A stretch of DNA of 64,000 nucleotides from Pseudomonas laurylsulfativorans (GTDB taxonomy: Bacteria > Pseudomonadota > Gammaproteobacteria > Pseudomonadales > Pseudomonadaceae): positions 248,001 to 312,000 of the forward strand of contig NZ_MUJK01000002.1 in NCBI RefSeq assembly GCF_002906155.1, read 5' to 3'. Below the pieces are notes generated by a model. That model saw only the letters and a program-made list of their open reading frames with translations, had not been told where the DNA came from and did not search any database. Position 1 is the first letter of the stretch. Every line of letters starts with the position of its first letter. This document shows positions 1-8,287 of the stretch, in pieces. Position numbers and translations under genes: made by a program.

Positions 1-975
1 ACCCAGTTCAGCTACGTGAACCCGATCTACGGCCAGGAAGTGCCGGGCACCACTGTCAGCGCTCCGGACAGTGCGCAGACCGATGAACTGCGCAGCGATT
101 CAATCTTCCTGCAGGACTCCATCCACCTCACCGACCAGTGGATTTTGGTGGGCGGTGCGCGCTTTCAGGCGTACGACCAATACGCTGGCAAAGGCGTGCC
201 GTTCCACGCCAACACCGACAGCAACGGGCAGAAATGGGTGCCGCGCGCCGGTCTTGTGTACAAGTACACCGATGCTTTGTCGTTCTACGGCAGCTACACC
301 GAATCGTTCAAACCCAACTCGACCATCGCGCCGTTGAGCGGCAGCAGCACCGTGCTTGACGGCGGCATCGCGCCGGAAGAAGCCAAGTCCTGGGAGCTGG
401 GTGCCAAGCTGGATCTGCCAGGTCGCGTCACCGGCAACATTGCGCTGTTCGACATCAAGAAGCGCAACGTGCTGGTGGCCAACGCCGAAGGCCCCATCAC
501 CCTTTACAGCGCCGCCGGCGAGGTGCGTTCCCGTGGCCTGGAAGTGGACCTGAGCGGTCAGCTCAGCGATCGCTGGAGCATGATTGGCAGCTACGCCTAC
601 ACCGATGCCGAAGTCACCGAAGACCCGGATTACAAAGGCAATCAACTGCAAAACGTGGCGAAGAACAGCGGCTCGCTGTCGGCCGTCTATGACTTCGGTA
701 CGATCGTCGGTGGCGACCAGCTGCGGGTCGGCGCCGGGGCGCGTTATGTGGGTGAGCGCGCGGGCAACGCGGTGAACGATTTCGACCTGCCGAGCTACAC
801 CGTGGCCGACGCGTTCGCTACCTATGACACTAAAGTCGAAGGGCAGCGGGTCAAGTTCCAACTCAACGTGAAGAACCTGTTTGACCGCACTTATTACACC
901 TCGGCGGCGAGTCGGTTCTTTGTGTCGATGGGGGATTCGCGGCAGATTTCGCTGTCCAGCACGCTGGAGTTCTGA
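1..975 (+). CDS. TonB-dependent siderophore receptor, C-terminal part (5' end outside window)
   Basis: The reading frame is open from base 1, so this is the last 324 residues of a larger outer-membrane receptor. It shows the alternating beta-strand pattern of a 22-strand barrel (for example the YGSYTESFKP and WELGAKLDL strands). The end resembles FhuA/FpvA-type receptors: the NLFDRTYYTSA segment, then a final strand ending in Phe (STLEF), the signal read by the BAM complex. By family it imports ferric siderophores using TonB energy. The plug domain and TonB box lie upstream, so the ligand cannot be named. A REP pair follows the stop codon. Confidence 0.9.
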   Translation, partial: TQFSYVNPIYGQEVPGTTVSAPDSAQTDELRSDSIFLQDSIHLTDQWILVGGARFQAYDQYAGKGVPFHANTDSNGQKWVPRAGLVYKYTDALSFYGSYTESFKPNSTIAPLSGSSTVLDGGIAPEEAKSWELGAKLDLPGRVTGNIALFDIKKRNVLVANAEGPITLYSAAGEVRSRGLEVDLSGQLSDRWSMIGSYAYTDAEVTEDPDYKGNQLQNVAKNSGSLSAVYDFGTIVGGDQLRVGAGARYVGERAGNAVNDFDLPSYTVADAFATYDTKVEGQRVKFQLNVKNLFDRTYYTSAASRFFVSMGDSRQISLSSTLEF

Positions 976-994
976 CGACCGACCGCGTCATCGT

Positions 995-1092
995 TCATCG
1001 CGAGCAGGCTCGCTCCCACAGGGAAACAGGGTGATCACAAAACAGGGGAGCACCGCCAAACCGTGTGGGAGCGAGCCTGCTCGCGAAGGCGG
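995..1092. repeat. REPIN (inverted pair of REP palindromes)
   Basis: Two REP units in opposite orientation share the core GAGCAGGCTCGCTCCCACA and its complement, separated by about 40 bases. They sit between the receptor stop and the convergent AraC gene, a usual place for REPs. Confidence 0.85.
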
Positions 1093-1118
1093 CAAGTGTG
1101 GCGCCGAAGATCCCTGGC

Positions 1119-1994
1119 CTAGCGCAAAAACGCCTGCCGATACTCGCCGGGCGTTCCACCCAGAGCCTGGCGAAAGCGATTGGTGAAGTGGCTGGCACTG
1201 GAAAAACCGCAGGCCAGCGCAATCTCACCCAGCGGTTGTGAGGTGCTTCGCAGCAACTTCCGCGCCCGGTTCAAGCGCCGTGCCAGCACATACTGATGGG
1301 GCGGCAAGCCGAAACTTTCGCGGAACATCCGTGCGAAGTGGTATTCCGACAACGCGCACAACGCCGCCAATTGACCAAGGCTGATGGCCTCGTCCAGATG
1401 GTTGTCGATGTACTCCACCAGATGCCGACGCTGATGCGCAGCCACCCCACCTTTAAGGCGCAGGCCTTGCCGGACCTTGACCTGGCTGAGCAGGGCATGG
1501 CTGAGCAATTCGTGACCCAGGCTGCTGGTGAGCAGACGCTCGCCCGGCTCGTCCCAGTTCAGGGCGATCAACTGCCGAAAGCGCAAAGCTTGCTGCGGAT
1601 CATCGAGAAAGGTCTGCTCGCGCAGCTGCATTTCCCGTGGCTCGCGATCGAGCAGGGTGACGCAGCCGAGGGCAAATTGTTCGGGGCTGAAATACAGGTG
1701 TGCCAAGCGAATGTCGCCATTGATCACCCAGCCTGACTGGTGGTCAGCTGGCAGGATGCACAGTTTGTCCGGCCCCCCCTTGTTGCCGGGCTGGTCGCGG
1801 CGAAAGGTGCCGGTGCCGCCGGCAATGTAGCAGGACAGCGTGTGGTGGCTGGGCGCTTCGTATTCCTGGGCGTCGTGGTGATTGCTCCACAAGGCTGCAG
1901 ATAAGCCGTCACCGAGCTCGGCGCTGTGCTCGAGGCGAGCATTCGGCGAGCGGTTGAGGGCTTGAAAGACTTGTAGGGTATCCAGTGCAGCCAT
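1119..1994 (-). CDS. AraC family transcriptional regulator
   Basis: A 291-residue protein with an N-terminal cupin-like sensory domain (roughly residues 20-150) and a C-terminal double helix-turn-helix AraC domain (roughly 185-288). The second HTH carries the signature stretch LGEIALACGFSSASHFTNRF and ends in the typical GGTPGEYRQ. The start is the ATG 152 bases from the divergent DMT exporter at 2146. This divergent arrangement suggests the regulator controls that exporter. The effector is unknown. Confidence 0.88.
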   Translation of the reverse strand: MAALDTLQVFQALNRSPNARLEHSAELGDGLSAALWSNHHDAQEYEAPSHHTLSCYIAGGTGTFRRDQPGNKGGPDKLCILPADHQSGWVINGDIRLAHLYFSPEQFALGCVTLLDREPREMQLREQTFLDDPQQALRFRQLIALNWDEPGERLLTSSLGHELLSHALLSQVKVRQGLRLKGGVAAHQRRHLVEYIDNHLDEAISLGQLAALCALSEYHFARMFRESFGLPPHQYVLARRLNRARKLLRSTSQPLGEIALACGFSSASHFTNRFRQALGGTPGEYRQAFLR

Positions 1995-2145
1995 GATTGT
2001 TGCTCTCTAACACCTGCATCCAACGCCTTGCATCCTACTCCGTAGGCGTTCCCCTGCCAGCCTGTCGCCAGACAAAAGCGCAAGTTTATGCAAGTGCGCG
2101 TGGGCGTGACGCCGGACACTGGATACCTATTGAGGAGCCTTTGCC

Positions 2146-3048
2146 ATGAACCTTTCTTTGTATTTGCTGACCGTGCTGATCTGGGGTACCACCTGGATAG
2201 CCTTGAAATGGCAGCTGGGCGTGGTGGCGATTCCCGTGTCGATCGTCTATCGCTTTGGCCTCGCTGCGCTGGTGCTGTTCGTGATCCTGTTGCTCAGCCG
2301 GCGTCTGCAAGTGATGAACCGTCGGGGGCACCTGATTTGCCTGGCTCAGGGCTTGTGCCTGTTCTGCGTCAACTTCATGTGCTTCCTCACGGCGAGCCAG
2401 TGGATCCCCAGCGGCCTGGTGGCTGTGGTGTTTTCCACTGCGACCCTGTGGAATGCCCTCAACGCGCGGGTGTTTTTCGGCCAGAAAATCGCCCGCAATG
2501 TGCTGATGGGCGGGGCGCTGGGCCTGCTTGGGCTGGGCCTGCTGTTCTGGCCGGAACTGGCCGGGCATACCGCCAGCCCGGAAACCTTGCTTGGCTTGGG
2601 CCTGGCCTTGTGCGGCACCTTGTGTTTCTCGGCGGGCAATATGCTTTCGAGCCTGCAACAGAAGGCCGGTCTCAAGCCGCTGACCACCAACGCCTGGGGC
2701 ATGGCTTACGGCGCGGCGATGCTCTCGGTCTGGTGCCTGGTCAAAGGCATTCCCTTCGACATGGAAATGAGTGCGCGTTACATCGGCTCACTGTTGTACC
2801 TGGTGATTCCAGGGTCGGTGATCGGTTTCACCGCCTACCTGACACTGGTCGGCCGAATGGGGCCGGAGCGCGCGGCTTATTGCACCGTACTGTTTCCGGT
2901 GGTGGCGCTTAATGTCTCGGCGTTCGCCGAGGGCTATCAATGGACGGCACCGGCTTTGGTGGGGCTGGTGATGGTGATGCTGGGTAACGTGCTGGTGTTT
3001 CACAAGGCCAGGGCGAGCGCCAGCCCGGTGCCAGGTAAACTGGCATGA
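2146..3048 (+). CDS. EamA/DMT family inner-membrane exporter
   Basis: A 300-residue protein of ten predicted membrane helices in two EamA repeats (about residues 3-135 and 145-285). The first helix reads LTVLIWGTTWIALKW, typical of the RhaT/EamA drug and metabolite exporters. GAGGAG lies 10 bases before the ATG. Family members export amino acids, nucleosides or other small metabolites; the substrate cannot be read from sequence. Divergent from the AraC gene and probably under its control. Confidence 0.88.
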   Translation: MNLSLYLLTVLIWGTTWIALKWQLGVVAIPVSIVYRFGLAALVLFVILLLSRRLQVMNRRGHLICLAQGLCLFCVNFMCFLTASQWIPSGLVAVVFSTATLWNALNARVFFGQKIARNVLMGGALGLLGLGLLFWPELAGHTASPETLLGLGLALCGTLCFSAGNMLSSLQQKAGLKPLTTNAWGMAYGAAMLSVWCLVKGIPFDMEMSARYIGSLLYLVIPGSVIGFTAYLTLVGRMGPERAAYCTVLFPVVALNVSAFAEGYQWTAPALVGLVMVMLGNVLVFHKARASASPVPGKLA

Positions 3049-3060
3049 ACCGAATGCCGT

Positions 3061-3570
3061 TTAACTATCCTTTACCGCTACCAGGTAGATCAGGCCGAGA
3101 AACATATATTGAATATTGTTTCGTGCCCAGTCAAAAGCATTGCGTTGAGCGGAATACTCTAGGTCGAACCATTCATTGAGTATGGTTACGTATAACGTCT
3201 GATAAGCAAAGATCGCAGTGCTTAAACCAATGATGGCGAATTTTTTTGCTTCATGGAACTCATCGCGCGGTGCATTGAGTTTTCGAAAGAGCTGATAAGT
3301 TCCAATCAGGCAGCTCAAGGTGAATATGGTCTCCAGTGTTATTAGCGCCCAGTAGAAACGGTGATGGAAAAGGCTGGAGTCGATCGCCCTGTAGTGTCTG
3401 GATTCATTGCCTTCGGTCGTGCTCATGCTGATGATTTTGCCGATGTATTCGGCGTATGCCGTATAGTCGGTAAAGTTGTTGATGAGGGTCGTGATTCCGA
3501 ATAATGCCGCCAACATTACAAAGGTTAGTTTGCTCCGTCTTATTATGTCTGTGGTCGTGTTTTTATTCAT
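3061..3570 (-). CDS. DUF2165 family small integral membrane protein
   Basis: A 169-residue protein with four hydrophobic helices (near residues 12-30, 75-95, 110-130 and 145-165) and the extracytoplasmic Trp/His-rich loop common in DUF2165 proteins. The start is placed at MNKN because GGAGAG stands 8 bases before it; an in-frame ATG seven codons upstream lacks such a site. Base composition is much more AT-rich than its neighbours, and the 170-base intergenic stretch beyond is also AT-rich, which suggests acquisition or relaxed drift. Function unknown. It converges on the DMT gene with only 12 bases between the stops. Confidence 0.75.
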   Translation of the reverse strand: MNKNTTTDIIRRSKLTFVMLAALFGITTLINNFTDYTAYAEYIGKIISMSTTEGNESRHYRAIDSSLFHHRFYWALITLETIFTLSCLIGTYQLFRKLNAPRDEFHEAKKFAIIGLSTAIFAYQTLYVTILNEWFDLEYSAQRNAFDWARNNIQYMFLGLIYLVAVKDS

Positions 3571-3730
3571 GTTGTCGCTCTCCGAGTGCATGGCTAGTGC
3601 GTTTGTCTTGGTCGGAGTCTATATTCGGTAGTCACACGTTTGTGAGAGTCTTGAGTTGCAGGTTGTTTCGATTGTTTATTTGATGAAAGTACGGAAGTAA
3701 CTGGAAGGATTTTCAAATTTGTTAATAGAT

Positions 3731-3754
3731 GGGTACATCTGCCAAGACGTACCC
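3731..3754. terminator. Hairpin downstream of the 2-hydroxyacid dehydrogenase gene
   Basis: GGGTACATCT and AGACGTACCC form a 10-pair stem (one G-U pair) with the loop GCCA, 9 bases past the stop of the minus-strand gene at 3763. There is no good T-run, so it is either a weak terminator or a 3' end stabiliser. Confidence 0.45.
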
Positions 3755-3762
3755 GGGGTCTA

Positions 3763-4737
3763 TCAGCCTTTCCACACTTGCGGGTTGACCAGGTCCTGCG
3801 GTCGCTCGCCCAACAGGGCGCTGCGCAAGTTGGCCAGGGCACGGTTGGCCATGGCATCGCGGGTCTCATGGGTGGCCGAGCCGATGTGCGGCAAGGTCAC
3901 GGCGTTTTTCAGCTGGAACAGTGGTGACTCGGCCAGCGGTTCTTTTTCATACACGTCCAGCCCGGCACCACGAATGCGCTTGTTTTGCAGCGCTTCGATC
4001 AGTGCCGGTTCATCCACTACCGGGCCACGGGCGATGTTCACCAGAATGGCACTCGGCTTCATCAATGCCAGTTCACGATGGCTGATCAGGTGTCTGGTTT
4101 TCTCGCTGAGCGGCACCACCAGGCAGACGAAATCAGCTTCGGCCAGCAATTGATCGAGGCTGCGGTACTGTGCGCCGAGTTCTTGTTCCAGCTCGGTCTT
4201 ACGGCTGTTGCCGCTGTAGATGACCGGCATGTTGAAACCCAGGCGACCGCGTCGGGCGATGGCTGCACCGATATTGCCCATGCCGACAATGCCCAGGGTC
4301 TTGCCGTGCACATCGCAACCGAACAGCGGCGCACCGACAGTGGCCTGCCATTGCCCGGCCTTGGTCCAGGCATCCAGTTCGGCAACGCGACGGGCGCTGC
4401 TCATCAACAGGGCAAACGCCAGGTCGGCGGTGCTTTCGGTGAGCACGTCCGGCGTGTTGGTCAGCATGATCCCGCGTTCGTTGAAGTAGGCCAGGTCATA
4501 GTTGTCGTAGCCCACCGAGACGCTGGACACCACTTCCAGCCTGGCGGCGTTTTCCAATTGGGCGCGGCCGAGTTTGCGACCGACGCCAATCAGGCCGTGG
4601 GCGTGGGGCAGGGCTTCGTTGAATTGGGCGTTGATGTCGCCGTTTTTCGGATTCGGCACGATGACGTCGAAATCTTGTTGCAGGCGTTCGACCATTTCCG
4701 GGGTGACGCGGCTGAATGCCAGGACAGTCTTTTTCAT
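3763..4737 (-). CDS. ghrB: D-isomer-specific 2-hydroxyacid dehydrogenase (glyoxylate/hydroxypyruvate or 2-ketogluconate reductase)
   Basis: A 324-residue cytosolic NAD(P)H-dependent reductase. The Rossmann motif GIVGMGNIGAAIA lies around residues 148-160. The catalytic set is present: Arg in VNIARGPVVDE, Glu in YEKEPL and His in LPHIGSATHETR. The start at MKKTVLAF gives the usual length for the TkrA/GhrB family; further in-frame starts upstream would add a non-homologous extension. By family it reduces glyoxylate, hydroxypyruvate or 2-ketogluconate. The precise substrate is not certain, so the symbol is provisional. Confidence 0.85.
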   Translation of the reverse strand: MKKTVLAFSRVTPEMVERLQQDFDVIVPNPKNGDINAQFNEALPHAHGLIGVGRKLGRAQLENAARLEVVSSVSVGYDNYDLAYFNERGIMLTNTPDVLTESTADLAFALLMSSARRVAELDAWTKAGQWQATVGAPLFGCDVHGKTLGIVGMGNIGAAIARRGRLGFNMPVIYSGNSRKTELEQELGAQYRSLDQLLAEADFVCLVVPLSEKTRHLISHRELALMKPSAILVNIARGPVVDEPALIEALQNKRIRGAGLDVYEKEPLAESPLFQLKNAVTLPHIGSATHETRDAMANRALANLRSALLGERPQDLVNPQVWKG

Positions 4738-4931
4738 GAGAGGCGGGCTCGTCGGGCGGTGAAGAATGATGAGCACGCTAACATTCTTCACGGGATTTGT
4801 GCGAGTCGTCAGACGGTCAATGCAAGCTTGCAGCTTGCGCTGCTTCATCCAGTTATACTGCCGCACTTCTTATACTGTGGCATGCGGCCCGCTCACCGGG
4901 CCCGGCACTTCATGCACCACCCGGAGCTTTC

Positions 4932-5189
4932 ATGACTTCCCCGAAACAACCGCCGGTCGCCGACGCCCTGAGCGACGTGCAGGCAGAGCTGCCAGACAGC
5001 GTCGACTCCAGCGCCGACAGCGAAACCAAAGCCGAGATCCCTGCATTCAAATTCCCGTTCAAGCCGGGTGAGCTGGCAGCCGCCAAGGGCTCCAACCAGC
5101 CGTGGTACAAGAACGGCGCCAAGAATGGTCACACCAAGACGCCAGGCATGGCGCCACCGGGGACGCGTCGGTCGATGGGCAAGCGCTGA
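4932..5189 (+). CDS. Conserved small hypothetical protein, disordered
   Basis: An 85-residue protein with an acidic, low-complexity N-terminal half and a basic Gly/Pro-rich tail containing NQPWYKNGAKNG and ending RRSMGKR. It has no membrane segment or signal peptide. GGAG lies 6 bases before the ATG. I do not recognise a domain. The basic tail could bind nucleic acid, but that is a guess. It stands alone, divergent from the dehydrogenase and followed by a REP pair. Confidence 0.65.
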   Translation: MTSPKQPPVADALSDVQAELPDSVDSSADSETKAEIPAFKFPFKPGELAAAKGSNQPWYKNGAKNGHTKTPGMAPPGTRRSMGKR

Positions 5190-5211
5190 GGTCTCCAGTG
5201 CCTGGCCTGCC

Positions 5212-5313
5212 GTCATCGCGAGCAGGCTCGCTCCCACAGTGGTTCTGTGTCGTGCACAAATTCCATGTTCACTGAAGATCCCTTGTGGGAGCGGGCTTGC
5301 TCGCGATGGGGCC
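5212..5313. repeat. REPIN (inverted REP pair)
   Basis: Inverted REP units, GAGCAGGCTCGCTCCCACA and its counterpart TGTGGGAGCGGGCTTGCTC, flank about 45 unique bases between two convergent genes. Confidence 0.85.
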
Positions 5314-5337
5314 ATTGCTGGCGATAGATCTTTTCGA

Positions 5338-6087
5338 TCAAGCCGCCCGCAACGAAATGAACGCATAGTTCGCCGGTGCATCCGTCATCACCTGTGCGCC
5401 AGCCGCCAGCACTTGCCCGGCAATGTCATCGCCGGACACATGAAACAGCCATTCGCTGCCCCACTCAGGTAAGGTTTGTCCCGCCAGGTCGTCGATGATC
5501 GCGGCAAATTCCGCCATATCCGGCAGATAAGCAGTAAACCCATCGCCCTTCAGGGCCGTCGTGCGAATGCCCAGCAAGGCACAAATCGCATCCTTCATCT
5601 GAATGTCATCGCGATCCGCCTGACGGGAACGCTGGATCAGTTCCGATAACTCCCGGTCGACCAGATTGCCACCGACTATCAAGTCCGGCCCTGTTTCCCA
5701 TGACTCTGGCGGGCAATCCTTGGCGGCGGGGTTCAAGGGGATGTGCGGATTGATTTCCATTGGATAGATGCGACACACCAACGGCCGGCGTTCGTAGATG
5801 CGGCAGAGTTTGTCTTCGTCAAGATTTCGGCAGGGGCCGACATTGTAGGCGGCGAAGGTGATGGCCACGTACGCCTCGGATTCGCCGCTGCGCACCGCCG
5901 CCGAACGGCGTTCGGCGTGTTCCCGTTGTTGCGCCGGCAGACCCAGGCCATTGCCAAGAAACGCTTCCACCAGCACGATCACCTGACCGCCGTCGGCAGC
6001 CCACATCCGGGCTTCGCTCAAGGTCAGGGGCACATGGTGGTCGTTGCAGCATTTGCCGCAGCCTACGCAGGAAAACGTTGTATTCAT
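5338..6087 (-). CDS. YkgJ family cysteine cluster protein
   Basis: A 249-residue cytosolic protein that begins with the family's cysteine motif CVGCGKCC (residues 7-14). A second cluster has Cys at CRNLDEDKLC and CRIYP, about 85-110 residues in. These eight or so cysteines probably bind zinc or an iron-sulfur cluster. The start at MNTTFSC is chosen because the motif normally lies within the first 15 residues; a longer start at 6138 is possible. No strong ribosome binding site is visible for either. Function of the family is unknown. Confidence 0.82.
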   Translation of the reverse strand: MNTTFSCVGCGKCCNDHHVPLTLSEARMWAADGGQVIVLVEAFLGNGLGLPAQQREHAERRSAAVRSGESEAYVAITFAAYNVGPCRNLDEDKLCRIYERRPLVCRIYPMEINPHIPLNPAAKDCPPESWETGPDLIVGGNLVDRELSELIQRSRQADRDDIQMKDAICALLGIRTTALKGDGFTAYLPDMAEFAAIIDDLAGQTLPEWGSEWLFHVSGDDIAGQVLAAGAQVMTDAPANYAFISLRAA

Positions 6088-6170
6088 CGAGTGTTTGTTC
6101 GCTTCACAGGGCATGAAACGGCGACAGATTGCCGCCACAAAAGCCGTTATCGAAGCAATTTATGCGCCAC

Positions 6171-6515
6171 TCAGTTGGCTTTGCCGTCCGTGCGAATGGA
6201 GTCCCATTCGGTGACGTACGCGATTTTGCTCTTCTTGTTGTAGAGGCACAGTTCGGTGCCTTGGGCGCCCTTCATGTGTTTTTGCGGATACTGGCCCTGG
6301 AGCAGCAGCGCGGTGTAGCCGACCCGGTCATCGAACTGCGCAGCGGTGCCAACGGGTTTGACATCCTTCAGGCCGCTGGCCTTGGTGCAACCGGCGAGTA
6401 CGGCTTTATTGTAGGTGGCCCAGGCGTCAGGGCTGGAGGCGTGGGCTTGGGTGGCGAGGGCGGTGAGGGCGGTGAGGGCGGCGAGGCAGAGAATAGACAG
6501 GGTTGCTGCTTTCAT
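6171..6515 (-). CDS. Small secreted hypothetical protein
   Basis: A 114-residue protein with a clear Sec signal peptide (about residues 1-26, Ala-rich core, cleavage after AHA). Two cysteines about 45 residues apart (AGCTKAS and ELCLYN) could form a disulfide in the periplasm. AAGGAT sits 9 bases before the ATG. It is a single-gene unit between REPs and the YkgJ gene. I do not recognise the family; small proteins of this type are common in Pseudomonas. Confidence 0.72.
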   Translation of the reverse strand: MKAATLSILCLAALTALTALATQAHASSPDAWATYNKAVLAGCTKASGLKDVKPVGTAAQFDDRVGYTALLLQGQYPQKHMKGAQGTELCLYNKKSKIAYVTEWDSIRTDGKAN

Positions 6516-6581
6516 GGTTCAGGCATCCTTGGGGCAGTGGCCGAAAGGTGAGTATGCCTGAAGGTTTTGAAGTGGATGTGC

Positions 6582-6655
6582 CGGCCTCTTCGCGAGCAAG
6601 CCCGCTCCCACATTTGGAATGCATTCCCCTGTGTGCGGGCTTGCCCGCGAATACG
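6582..6655. repeat. REPIN (inverted REP pair, short spacer)
   Basis: REP cores GAGCAAGCCCGCTCCCACA and GTGCGGGCTTGCCCGCGAA face each other across about 18 bases, just past the end of the GNAT gene. Confidence 0.8.
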
Positions 6656-6660
6656 ATCTG

Positions 6661-7146
6661 TCAGTCAGGCACGGGCTCGCGCCGGATCGCGCGCATCCCG
6701 ACGCGTTCATACAGCCGCCGCGCTCGAAGGTTGTCCTCCAGCACCTTCAGGTCGACGAAGCCTTCGCGCCGTTGCTGGAACACCTTGAACGCCTGCAACA
6801 ACAATGCACGGCCCAAGCCTTGGCCCTGAAACCGTGGGTGCACCACCAGGTTCTTGATGTAGGCGCTGGTCCAGCATTGGCACACACCCACGATGCCTCC
6901 GGCATCCAGGGCAATGAAGCACAGCGCCGGGTCAAATTCCGGGTCGGTTTCGAACTGCCGTTGCCACATGTCCAGCGCGGCTACACGACCACCACCGTCG
7001 AGATAACCGAGCTCCATCAGCCGGTGCACGGCGGTGGCCAGTTCGGGACGGTATTCGCTCAGTTGCAGGCCGACCGGCCAATCGGGAGGCGGCACGATGA
7101 CAGAGAGGTCGCGCCGCATCAGCCAGCAGAATTCTTCGGTCAACAC
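6661..7146 (-). CDS. GNAT family N-acetyltransferase
   Basis: A 161-residue acetyltransferase. Motif A, RFQGQGLGRALLLQA (about residues 107-121), forms the acetyl-CoA pyrophosphate loop, and the C-terminal DNLRARRLYERVGM is the usual motif B. The start codon is GTG, immediately after the cheV TGA with no gap, and AGGG lies upstream inside cheV, so the two genes are translationally coupled. The substrate is unknown. An earlier start is unlikely because it would lie inside cheV. Confidence 0.82.
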   Translation of the reverse strand: MLTEEFCWLMRRDLSVIVPPPDWPVGLQLSEYRPELATAVHRLMELGYLDGGGRVAALDMWQRQFETDPEFDPALCFIALDAGGIVGVCQCWTSAYIKNLVVHPRFQGQGLGRALLLQAFKVFQQRREGFVDLKVLEDNLRARRLYERVGMRAIRREPVPD

Positions 7147-8049
7147 TCAATAACCCTGTTCGGTGACAGCCTTGGCCGCGGTGATCAGGCACTGGGTCAA
7201 TTCTGGCGAAGAGAACTTGGTCAACACCGCGTTCGCTCCCGCCAGTCGTGCTTTCTCGGCGTTCATCGCACTGTCCAGCGACGTGTGCAGCAGTACATAA
7301 AGATGCGCGAAATCCGGGGTTTCCCGCAGGGTACGGGTGAAGGCGTAGCCGTCCATCTCCGACATCTCGATGTCCGAGACGATCAAGTTGATCTGTTGCG
7401 CGGTGCCTTGCAGGTCCAGCAGGCAGTCGATGGCTTCCTTGGCGCTGCGGGCCGTATGGCATTGCAGGCCGAGGTTACGCAGGGTGTGCACCGATTGCTG
7501 CAGTGCGACCTGGCTGTCGTCGACCACCAGAATTCGTGCGCTGCCAAGTATTTCGGCGTCTTCCATGCTCAGCTCGGTCGGGGCGTGGTCGATCTCTACC
7601 GGAGCGATGCCGTGGATGACTTTTTCGATGTCCAGCACTTGCACCAGCGTGCCATCGACCGAAGTGACACCGGTAATGTAGGCGCGCCCGCCGCCCGAAC
7701 CAAAGGGCGGCGGGCGGATGTCGGTGGTCAGGCAGTGGACGATCTTGCTTACGGCCTGCACGTGCAGGCCCTGCTTGGAGCGGCTGACGTCGGTGACGAT
7801 CAGGCAGCCGCCGTTCGGGTCTTCCAGCGGGCGCTCGCCAATGGCGCGGCTGAGGTCGATCACCGACAGCGAGGCACCGCGCAGGGTGGCGATGCCTTTG
7901 ACGTGAGGATGCGACTCCGGCAGCCGGGTCAGCGGCGGGCAGGGAATGATTTCACTGACCTTGAGCAGGTTGATCGCCATCAGCTTGCCGCTGCGCAAGG
8001 TAAACAACAGAAGCGAAAGTGAGTCTGCGCGGGCTTTGGTGGAGGACAT
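7147..8049 (-). CDS. cheV: Chemotaxis coupling protein CheV
   Basis: A 300-residue protein with an N-terminal CheW-like domain (about 10-155) and a C-terminal receiver domain (about 172-295). The receiver has the acidic pocket DDS, the phosphoacceptor Asp in LIVSDIEMSEMDGY and Lys in VLTKFSS. CheV couples chemoreceptors to CheA and its phosphorylation tunes adaptation. AGAAGG precedes the ATG. The operon partner is a GNAT acetyltransferase; other chemotaxis genes are not nearby. Pseudomonas carries several CheV paralogues, so which one this is cannot be told. Confidence 0.93.
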   Translation of the reverse strand: MSSTKARADSLSLLLFTLRSGKLMAINLLKVSEIIPCPPLTRLPESHPHVKGIATLRGASLSVIDLSRAIGERPLEDPNGGCLIVTDVSRSKQGLHVQAVSKIVHCLTTDIRPPPFGSGGGRAYITGVTSVDGTLVQVLDIEKVIHGIAPVEIDHAPTELSMEDAEILGSARILVVDDSQVALQQSVHTLRNLGLQCHTARSAKEAIDCLLDLQGTAQQINLIVSDIEMSEMDGYAFTRTLRETPDFAHLYVLLHTSLDSAMNAEKARLAGANAVLTKFSSPELTQCLITAAKAVTEQGY

Positions 8050-8179
8050 ATGAACCTTCTGTGGAAAAAGGTGGCGAGCGATCAGGGGATCGCCAATGAC
8101 TTCGATGCCGGGTTATCGACCTGTCGGGGGCAGGCTTTAGGGTTGATGCCTCCATTGCCCAGCAAATGGTGATTCAAAC

Positions 8180-8260
8180 TGTAGGAGCCGGTTTGCTGCG
8201 GGCGGCGTTCCGACGATGGCACCCTCAAGGACGCTATCGCCGGCAAGCCGGACTCCTACA
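8180..8260. repeat. REP pair with a GGGCGGCGTTCCGACGA arm
   Basis: An inverted pair, TGTAGGAGCCGGTTTGCTGC against GCCGGACTCCTACA, downstream of fhpR and upstream of cheV. The left unit continues into GGGCGGCGTTCCGACGA, a segment that recurs in the REP at 17735, so this is a variant REP type. Confidence 0.75.
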
Positions 8261-8287
8261 AAACAATTCACACTATTCAACACCGGG

